Below are positions 58,103 through 64,000 of a stretch of DNA of 64,000 nt, in pieces. A model generated the notes under the pieces. The model was not told the origin of the DNA and searched no databases. It worked only from the letters and a program-made list of their open reading frames with translations. A program made the position numbers and the translations under genes. Within the stretch, counting starts at the first letter, position 1, and the number at the start of each line of letters is the position of its first letter. The DNA comes from Streptomyces albipurpureus (GTDB lineage: Bacteria > Actinomycetota > Actinomycetes > Streptomycetales > Streptomycetaceae), in assembly GCF_023701525.1 (NCBI RefSeq), contig NZ_JAMQAW010000042.1, forward strand, positions 62,001 through 126,000. The letters are read 5' to 3'.

Positions 58103-60391
58103 CTAGTCTTTCTGGTCATGTTCGGAGTCGGTCGAGATAGGGAGAGGGTACGAGTCGAATCCCATTTCGGCGTCCATTGTGGTCACCGCCTGATCGACCT
58201 GGGCCTGCACCCGCACGACGAGACCAGCGTCCAACGACGGAGCCTCGGACCGACGCAGCCGCTCGGCCCGCCCGCGCTCGACGCGCAGCTCCGCGATCCG
58301 GGAGCGCAACACGAGCCGGCCAAATCCCCTGTCCGTTAGCTGAGTTGTCAGCTCCCGGGAGACCCGTGTCATCGCCGCGACATCGTCCACCGGCAGGTCG
58401 GCAATCGCCTCGGCCTGGCCGGACTCGTCCAAGTAGTCCATCGCCGCCAGCAACAGCCGTCGGCGGTCCCGGGTCGTCTCGACGAAGTTCTGGCGTGCGC
58501 GTGATCCGATCTCGACGTCGGTGGCGAAGTCGTAGCCCAGGTGGTGCAGGTCCAGGGCCTTGACCTCGCCGAAGTCATCCGCGGCACCGGCAACAATCTC
58601 GAAGTCCGTGCAGACCACGTCGGTATCCGTGCCCGCCGGATTCCCGGCGGGCGACTCCACGCGCAGCACCAGGCCGGAGGAAGCGAGCTCGGCCCGCAGG
58701 TCGTCCAGCTTCCGGTCGTAGGACTGCTTCATCGTCCGGATGCGTGCGTCCAGCACCGCCCGGCCGTGCGCGCCCCCGGTCAGGAGCTGGCCGCCGGGTT
58801 GATCGTAGATTGTCCGGCCCAGGCTCTCGGCTTCCTCCTGGTCCCTCATCCCCTGCAGGGAGGTGCCCTCGCGCAGCGCCATGAGCGAAAGCAGCCGCTG
58901 GCCGTAGGCCGCCACATCCTGCTGCTGCTCGTACCACTGGCCTGCGTCGCCGAGGATGGGCAGGAATCGCCTGTACTTGCTCGTCAACCGCCGGTGGTAG
59001 TCCTCCTCGAAGCGGTAGAAGTCGTAGAGCGGGCGCGAGTCCTCAGCGGCCACGCCGGCCTTCTCGGCCCGTTCCCACTGCTGCGCGAGGTCGCGGTAGA
59101 CCCAGACCTTCTCCCGGTGGTGCCGCAGGCGTGAGGTGTAGCTGCGCAGCCGGAAGCCGAAGGAGACCAGACCTGCTTCCGCGTCCTCGTCGTCCACCTG
59201 CCGATCCGCCGCCAGGGCCGCCATCTGCTGATAGTCCATCCCCATGACGTCGAGCATCGGCGTGCGTACGCGCAGTTCCGACTCCGGTATGGCCCTCAGC
59301 ATCTGGTAGACACCGTTGACGGCGCGCTCCATGATCTGTACGCGTCCCCGCTCGACCAGCTTCTGCCATTCCCCCGTGCCCAGTGACTCCTTCGCCCGGC
59401 GCTCGTTGGCGTAGTCCACGACTCGCTCCATGGCCTCCGGCATCGGGGACCCGGCACGTTCGAGCTGCTCCTTCACGAGCTCGGTCACCAACTCGTTCGC
59501 CTTGCGCATACGAGCGTCGTTCGAGCCGGCGCGCCACAGCGTCCGGTCCGCCGGCAGGCAGGCGAGCACGAACTGCGGCAGAGACTCGGCACGGATCCGC
59601 TCGTGTGCCCACCGCTTGACGAAAGTGGTGACGTTGCGCCGCTCGTAACCGACGGCACTGGAGAGGTGAGCCACCGCCTGCTTCTCGTCGAGCCAGGCAT
59701 CGACGCCGCGGCGAAGCCGGGACTTGTGCCGGTCCAGCAGCTTTCCGCGCTGTGTGCCGTTCTTCGTCACCCGACCCCGGCCGCAGTCGACCATCGCCAG
59801 GTGGCAGTGCACGTGCTCGGTATCGACCTGGATGACCCCGACGTAGCGCAGGTCGTCGAAACCGCCGGTGCCCGAGCTCATGCGGTCCAGGCCGTGCATG
59901 ATCGCCATGCGCAGCTTCATCTGATCGATATGCCCGCGGTAGTCACCGCGGGCTTCGCAGTGGAAGTCCTGGTCGACGATCTTGCGCTTCCGCAGGTACT
60001 CCTCGTCGAAGGACAACACGGTCTTCAGTACGGTGTGCCCGGCGTCGAAGTAGTGCTGGATGTCCTTGCTGGCCGCCGTGAGCTGCTCGTCGGAGAGTGA
60101 GACCGAGCCGTAGCCGAAAGCCACGCCCCCTTTGCCCTGGGCCTGGCGCATCTCACGCTTCGCCGCGCCCCGCGAGACACCGGCGCGCTCGACGGCTGAC
60201 CCCCGCGCCATGTAGCGCAGATTGAAGTCGTCGGTGCGCAGGCGCCGGATCGGAGCCAGTGACTCCGTCGCCTGATCGCGGGCCATGTACCGGGTGACGT
60301 AGTCGCCCGGCGTCGCGCCGCGCGAGCCCTTGCTGCCGGGCAGCGGCACGCTGAACTCATTCACGATTACGATGCCCTGCTTCAGGCTCAT
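58103..60391 (-). CDS. MobL-like conjugative relaxase
   Basis: A 762-residue protein. The N-terminal 200 residues carry the relaxase features: GIVIVNEFSVPLPG at the start, Tyr-rich GDYVTRYMARDQATESL (candidate catalytic Tyr ~31 or 35) and the metal-binding HxHxH as HVHCHLAMVD (His ~193, 195, 197). Motifs DFNLRYMARGSAVE and the overall start match MobL-type relaxases of Gram-positive elements, which nick at oriT and stay attached to the 5' end. The C-terminal ~550 residues are helical, with no helicase motifs, and probably contact the channel or DNA. oriT was not found; the gap upstream (60392-60485) is the first place to look. Confidence 0.88.
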   Translation of the reverse strand: MSLKQGIVIVNEFSVPLPGSKGSRGATPGDYVTRYMARDQATESLAPIRRLRTDDFNLRYMARGSAVERAGVSRGAAKREMRQAQGKGGVAFGYGSVSLSDEQLTAASKDIQHYFDAGHTVLKTVLSFDEEYLRKRKIVDQDFHCEARGDYRGHIDQMKLRMAIMHGLDRMSSGTGGFDDLRYVGVIQVDTEHVHCHLAMVDCGRGRVTKNGTQRGKLLDRHKSRLRRGVDAWLDEKQAVAHLSSAVGYERRNVTTFVKRWAHERIRAESLPQFVLACLPADRTLWRAGSNDARMRKANELVTELVKEQLERAGSPMPEAMERVVDYANERRAKESLGTGEWQKLVERGRVQIMERAVNGVYQMLRAIPESELRVRTPMLDVMGMDYQQMAALAADRQVDDEDAEAGLVSFGFRLRSYTSRLRHHREKVWVYRDLAQQWERAEKAGVAAEDSRPLYDFYRFEEDYHRRLTSKYRRFLPILGDAGQWYEQQQDVAAYGQRLLSLMALREGTSLQGMRDQEEAESLGRTIYDQPGGQLLTGGAHGRAVLDARIRTMKQSYDRKLDDLRAELASSGLVLRVESPAGNPAGTDTDVVCTDFEIVAGAADDFGEVKALDLHHLGYDFATDVEIGSRARQNFVETTRDRRRLLLAAMDYLDESGQAEAIADLPVDDVAAMTRVSRELTTQLTDRGFGRLVLRSRIAELRVERGRAERLRRSEAPSLDAGLVVRVQAQVDQAVTTMDAEMGFDSYPLPISTDSEHDQKD

Positions 60392-60426
60392 TGTCGCTCT
60401 CCTTCCTGTCTCGGTACCCGTGCACT

Positions 60427-60463
60427 ACGGCCCCGGCTGCCGTCCGCCAGCAACCGGGGCCGT
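60427..60463 (-). terminator. Hairpin between the relaxase and upstream gene
   Basis: ACGGCCCCGG (60427-60436) pairs exactly with CCGGGGCCGT (60454-60463). It can terminate the gene at 60486-61544. Inverted repeats in this position before a relaxase gene can also belong to an origin of transfer. Confidence 0.7.
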
Positions 60464-60485
60464 GTGCGTGATGCCTGATTGGACC

Positions 60486-61544
60486 TCAGGAACTCAGGCT
60501 CTGCTCGCCGTCGTCCTCACCGAGGTCCAGATCGGCCGCATGCTGGGCCACCTGACGCTTGCGCTTGTCCATGCTCGGGACGGGCCCGGCCTCACGTCGA
60601 CGGGTCTCTTGCTCCCGCTCCTCCAGCTCCAGGTCGAGATCCATGTTCCGGACCCGCTGCGCCTCACGGACTTGCACTGGGGGAGCGAGCTGCATCTCCT
60701 GCTGAGCTTCGGCGCTGCGCAGTGGTGCAGCCACGCGCTTCCGGTAGAGGTTCTCCGTGGTGCCCTCAGTGCTCGCCCGCTCGGTCTGGTACTGCTCCCG
60801 TTCGGCGGCGATCTCCGCCTCGATCTGCTGCAGGCGAGCACTCATGCCGGCGTCGACCGGGGCTACCTCGGGCACAGGTGTCCCGACGATCTGCTCGACG
60901 TCGGTGTCCAGGCCCAGCTCGTCTTCGGTGAACAGCGTGTTGATCGCGTCCGAGCGCTCCTTCAGTCCGCGTGCATCGACCACAGTCTCGGTCCGCGGGA
61001 CGCCGTTCCTGGGGTGGTCGGCGAAGTAGCCGGCGAGGTCGTAGCCGCTGGACTCGAGATCGATCTCCAAGCCCCCGATACGGTGGACCTGGGTGAAGAC
61101 CACGGGCGCATCGCCTTCGGTCTGCGCCCCCGACGGAGCGAGCACGAGCATGTCCGCCGTGGCCGGCAACTCCCACTCGATCCCAGTGACCTGCTCGGGT
61201 ACTGCGAAGCCGCTCGTGAAGTAGCCCTTACTGACGAGCACGGCCAACTGCTGGTCATCGAACTCGTAGAAGGCGTCCACCTTCTCGCCCTGACCCAGGG
61301 AGTAGGTCACCTGGGAGATGCCGAGCGGTAGCGCCTTGGCCGGGGTGACTGAGCGGAGTTCGCCCGTCATGTGAAGATACGGGCGGTAGTTCTCCTCCTT
61401 GCTGCGGTGCCTGAGTTCGATCGATTCGACCATGACGCCGAGCTCGGCGGTCACCCCCTCCAGCCGGTACGTCTCCACCCCCCGTTCACGCAGGACACGG
61501 TGGGCCCATGCGTCGTTCATCGTCAGTCCTGCGGTGCGCATCAT
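60486..61544 (-). CDS. Hypothetical transfer-region protein, 352 aa
   Basis: The ATG at 61544 overlaps the upstream stop (TAATG) and AAGGAG lies inside that gene, so translation is coupled. Residues 1-220 look folded and mixed alpha/beta (ISQVTYSLGQGEKVDAFYEF). The remainder is a Glu/Arg/Gln-rich helix and disordered tail. No known motif. Its place in the transfer operon, right before the relaxase, suggests a relaxosome or channel accessory role only. Confidence 0.6.
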   Translation of the reverse strand: MMRTAGLTMNDAWAHRVLRERGVETYRLEGVTAELGVMVESIELRHRSKEENYRPYLHMTGELRSVTPAKALPLGISQVTYSLGQGEKVDAFYEFDDQQLAVLVSKGYFTSGFAVPEQVTGIEWELPATADMLVLAPSGAQTEGDAPVVFTQVHRIGGLEIDLESSGYDLAGYFADHPRNGVPRTETVVDARGLKERSDAINTLFTEDELGLDTDVEQIVGTPVPEVAPVDAGMSARLQQIEAEIAAEREQYQTERASTEGTTENLYRKRVAAPLRSAEAQQEMQLAPPVQVREAQRVRNMDLDLELEEREQETRRREAGPVPSMDKRKRQVAQHAADLDLGEDDGEQSLSS

Positions 61545-62065
61545 TAGCTCCTTTTGCGGTTGGCCTTGCTCTGGTTGGTGGGCCTCGCCCCGAACTTCGG
61601 TGTGACGACGGCCCCGGTCACCTCTCCCCGGGCGTCCCGGATCTTCGCGATCATCCGCGTTGCCCAGCGCCACATGGCCCGCATGACGACGATCTCGCCC
61701 GCGGCTAGCAGTGCGACCAGGAAGAGGAGCGGCATCAGCCACATGGCGACGGTTCCGTCAGCGCTGAGCGCACCCCGGGAGGCCCCCGACTGCTGGTGCA
61801 GCCACGCTCCCAGCAGCGGGATGATGACCACGGCCGTGACGAACGCCAGCAGGTAGTCGGCGAGAAGGACGATGGCCCGGAAGAAGCCCGCCCACACCAC
61901 GACGGGGAACCCGCCGGCTTCCTTCTTCGGGGCCAGACGCCGCCATCCGTTGCGCAGCTTCGAGTCCTTCTGCTTCTTCACGGCCTTCGCCGTGGTCTTC
62001 TTCGCCGTCGTGGCCGGGCTGCTCGGGGCGGTCGTCTCGGTCTTCTCCAAGGCATGGGTCGACAT
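61544..62065 (-). CDS. Small membrane protein of the transfer operon
   Basis: A 173-residue protein with a Lys/Ala/Thr-rich cytoplasmic start (~1-45), two hydrophobic segments (~60-88, FFRAIVLLADYLLAFVTAVV, and ~105-130, MWLMPLLFLVALLAAGEIVV), and a basic end. The layout is like small channel-forming proteins of conjugation systems (VirB3/TrbD or PrgI types), but length and sequence do not allow a family call. Its coupling to the next gene and position support a transfer role. Confidence 0.6.
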   Translation of the reverse strand: MSTHALEKTETTAPSSPATTAKKTTAKAVKKQKDSKLRNGWRRLAPKKEAGGFPVVVWAGFFRAIVLLADYLLAFVTAVVIIPLLGAWLHQQSGASRGALSADGTVAMWLMPLLFLVALLAAGEIVVMRAMWRWATRMIAKIRDARGEVTGAVVTPKFGARPTNQSKANRKRS

Positions 62066-62075
62066 GTTCGTGTCC

Positions 62076-62837
62076 TTACGTCTCGTCGGGGTCTTCTGGG
62101 TTGCGTGCTGAAGCGGCGGGCGCTCCGCTCACCCGGTCGGCTTGGGGGTGGCCGTTCCTCGCTGCGGCAGCGAGGGCATCGCGGGTTCTGCTGGAGGCCA
62201 GATAGACGTCCAGCGACGTCACCGTGCCGTCCTGAGAGGTGGAGTAGGTGAAGACCGCGAACTCGCCCCTGGCGGCGCTGTTCTGAGCCGGGCCAACGCG
62301 GACCGGATCGAGCCGGGCCACTCCCGTGTACGAGTAGTTCAGGCCCTGCACCCGACTCACATTGATGTCCAGATCTCCAAGCGTGTACGTCGTCCCGGCG
62401 CCCTTCGTGGCTCCCGTCACCGTCATCCACCCCGGCACAAACTCGGTGAGCACCCGGGACTCGTGGTCGAGGAAGCCGTAGCGCGCGTCGAGCAGAACCT
62501 GCTGCTCCTTGACGGCCCGGGTCGACGCCGAGCTGCCGGTGAGACTGAGCAGAAGAGACCGCCCCGTCGCCCTGTCACGGTTCACCCTCTCGATGTCCAT
62601 TCCCGGCAGCTGGGCCAGCAGCGCCGCGTGTTGCGTCGCCAGCTTGGTCTTGGCGTTGCCGAGGTTGCCTTCGAGCTTCTGGACCAGTGCGTAGGCCTGG
62701 GTGCCCGTCGCGGCCGGTCCGTTGCTGAGCAGACCGGAGGCGAGCGTGAACACCGAGAGCGCGAGTAGCGCCCCGGTGCCGCCGAGCAGGATCTTCCCGG
62801 CGTGCTGGCGCAGCTTGTCCTTGATCTCCTCGTTCAC
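62076..62837 (-). CDS. Single-pass transfer protein, possibly VirB8-like
   Basis: About 253 residues from the GTG at 62837 behind AGGAGG. One transmembrane helix near residues 20-40 (LLGGTGALLALSVFTLASGL) is followed by an extracytoplasmic domain with a helix-rich start and a beta-rich end (GTTYTLGDLDINVSR, FAVFTYSTSQDG). The helix-plus-NTF2-like domain plan is that of VirB8/TcpC channel proteins, so it could be one of several paralogues here. Its start overlaps the stop of the next upstream gene (GTGA). Confidence 0.65.
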   Translation of the reverse strand: MNEEIKDKLRQHAGKILLGGTGALLALSVFTLASGLLSNGPAATGTQAYALVQKLEGNLGNAKTKLATQHAALLAQLPGMDIERVNRDRATGRSLLLSLTGSSASTRAVKEQQVLLDARYGFLDHESRVLTEFVPGWMTVTGATKGAGTTYTLGDLDINVSRVQGLNYSYTGVARLDPVRVGPAQNSAARGEFAVFTYSTSQDGTVTSLDVYLASSRTRDALAAAARNGHPQADRVSGAPAASARNPEDPDET

Positions 62838-63620
62838 GGTGTCTTCACCTCCTGCTTCAGGGCCTCGCCGGTGGCCGTCGTGCCGGTCTGGATGCTCACG
62901 AACGCCTTCCGGACCAGGCCGAAATCGGCGCGGGCCCAGGCCAGCACCGCCGGTTTCTCGCCCGCACCCGTTCTGGTCTCCATCGCCAGCCAGGTCACCG
63001 TGACGGTGCTGTCGTCGTTGACCAGGTAGGGCACCTGGGTGATCCACTCAAAGCCGGAGTTGAAGCTCATCGGGATCCCGACACCAGACGCCACGCCCTT
63101 GTCACTGGCGAGCAGGTACCACGGCCCCAGGTCCGCCTGGTGCACCGAGGGCGAAGTAGTGGATGAGGTTGCGCAGCGTCGAATCAGACGTCGCCGTGTC
63201 GAGCTTCCCGCCATCCGCCGCGACTCTGGGAGTCAGGTAGCGGTAGTCGTTCTGCAGCTCCGCGACCTGACCAGCCGCAGTCAGGGCCGAGGTCAGACCA
63301 CGCTCGGCATCGTCGGCCTTCGGCAGCGCCGCCGCCTTCGCCTCGGTGATCCTGATCTGCTCCTGCAGAGAAGAGATCTCCGGCGCAGATGTATCGCTTA
63401 CCACGCCCTGACCGCCGGAGAGTCCCGCGGAGAGTGCGAAGCACAGCAGCGCGCCCACACCCATGCTCACGCCGGCTACGAGGGTGCGCTTGCGCAGGCC
63501 GTCTGCGGGCTCCGTCTGCTCAGCAGTGTCCGCGCCCTCCGGCGAGGACGCGGACGGCGCAACGAAGCGCGTCTTGCGCACCGCGCCCCCACTCGACTCA
63601 CTGGCCTGTCTCGATGCCAT
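62834..63620 (-). pseudogene. Membrane-anchored transfer protein broken by a frameshift
   Basis: The first reading (from the ATG at 63620) gives a disordered cytoplasmic tail, one transmembrane helix (LVAGVSMGVGALLCFALSAG) and a coiled-coil/extracytoplasmic part ending ...LRNLIHYF. It then runs into unlikely sequence and a stop at 63102. The sense continues in another frame from about 63140 (SVHQADLGPWYLLASDKGV...) to the TGA at 62834-62836. One extra base in the TT at about 63145 explains it. The restored protein of about 260 residues looks like a VirB8-type, NTF2-like channel protein. A second explanation is two overlapping genes. No slippery sequence is seen. Confidence 0.7.
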
Positions 63621-63659
63621 TGATCCTCAACTCGCCGCTCCACTCAAGTATCAATGCAA

Positions 63660-63685
63660 CTCTATCAACAAGGTGATTCGAAAGG
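63660..63685. promoter_or_regulatory. CTCTATC...TTCGAAAGG motif before the broken transfer gene
   Basis: CTCTATCAACAAGG followed by GATTCGAAAGGGGG lies 40-65 bases upstream of the transfer gene starting at 63620. It shares the CTAT and CGAAAGG parts with the repeat before the polymerase-like gene, but more loosely. Confidence 0.35.
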
Positions 63686-63694
63686 GGGTGTGGA

Positions 63695-64000
63695 TCAATT
63701 GGAATAGCGTGTCTCGCCACTTGCCGGGGTGCCGGAGAGGTTGGAGACCTTGCCCTGGGCGTCGACCGTGACGAAGAGCAGCGCGCGCCGGTGCGCCGTG
63801 ACACTGGCTTTGCTCGCCTTGTTCTGGGACGCCGCGTCGGAGGTGACCTCGACGTCGGCCAGCACGGCGTAGGTGTAGACGCCCGCTTTGACGTCGACGA
63901 CCTCGATGCCCGGATCCGCGCCGAGGGCAGAGTTCAGGCCGACCGTGTTGATGTAGTAGTAACGCCGTCCCTGAGCGTCCTCGTTAAACCTCGACGGAGG
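63695..64000 (-). CDS. Partial transfer-region protein running off the window
   Basis: An open frame without a start enters from the right edge and ends at the TGA at 63695-63697, giving 101 residues. It reads as a beta-rich extracytoplasmic-type domain (GRRYYYINTVGLNSAL, AGVYTYAVLADVEVTS, RALLFVTVDAQGKVSN), resembling the C-terminal NTF2-like parts of VirB8/TcpC-type proteins. It would be the third such protein in a row. The N-terminus and any membrane helix lie outside the window. Confidence 0.7.
   Translation of the reverse strand, partial: PPSRFNEDAQGRRYYYINTVGLNSALGADPGIEVVDVKAGVYTYAVLADVEVTSDAASQNKASKASVTAHRRALLFVTVDAQGKVSNLSGTPASGETRYSN

Noticed and set aside
1..64000. CRISPR arrays, tRNA/rRNA genes, transposase-bearing insertion sequences
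   Set aside because: No regularly spaced repeats, tRNA cloverleaf-like or rRNA sequence, or DDE/serine transposase motifs were noticed. A dedicated tRNA and IS search would be decisive.

Overview
The window is GC-rich DNA from a Streptomyces-type actinobacterium. The evidence is an SsgA-like developmental protein, strong GGAGG ribosome sites, frequent GTG starts with ATGA/GTGA overlaps, and an ImmA/IrrE protease next to a MAB_1171c-type membrane protein. It reads as part of a large conjugative element, either a plasmid or an integrative element. There is a relaxase, a VirD4/TraG-type coupling protein and several membrane-anchored transfer proteins. I see no rRNA, tRNA, CRISPR array, insertion sequence, ParA/ParB pair or recognisable origin.

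Layout. Almost everything from 1 to 38.5 kb is on the plus strand and everything from 38.65 to 64 kb is on the minus strand. The two halves converge on one perfect bidirectional terminator at 38.59 kb. Only two left-half genes point the other way: a triple-HTH regulator at 11.6-12.5 kb and a LysM protein at 14.1-14.6 kb.

Left half: 1-11 kb is accessory DNA (VRR-NUC nuclease, SNF2 helicase with an inserted zinc ribbon, PP-loop protein, ImmA protease, membrane protein, HAD hydrolase), with a decayed stretch at 5.2-6.7 kb. 14.8-31 kb is a large nucleic-acid and AAA+ block: a putative OB-type protein, a prim-pol-like protein, a MoxR ATPase with a von Willebrand A partner, an adenine methyltransferase, a ClpA/B-like double AAA+ protein, a UvrD-type helicase with a large N-terminal extension, SsgA-like and aminotransferase genes, and another AAA+ ATPase. 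31-37.4 kb holds tightly overlapping small genes (HNH protein, zinc-ribbon proteins, PNKP-type phosphatase). 37.5-38.5 kb is a toxin-antitoxin-like pair.

Right half, read leftwards from 64 kb: membrane-anchored transfer proteins, a MobL-like relaxase, a lone secreted-protein gene between terminators, a second ClpA/B-like ATPase interrupted by an intein in its second Walker A, a tail-anchored coiled-coil protein, and a 1348-aa coupling ATPase. Next is a 1856-aa single-chain protein carrying both catalytic double-psi barrels of multisubunit RNA polymerase (beta-type GDK/GNKG and beta'-type DFDGD). A 574-aa protein of unknown function starts one base after it, followed by a 121-aa protein and an HU/IHF-like protein.

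The most interesting system is the element-borne one-chain RNA polymerase and its neighbours. Short AT-containing motifs (GCGATAGG/CCTATCGC and GTCTATYGAAAGG) recur, often at helical spacing, in the gaps upstream of the minus-strand operons. They could be promoters or operators of an element-specific transcription programme. Several small genes and one transfer gene carry single frameshifts; some look like lost bases in short homopolymers and may be sequencing errors.
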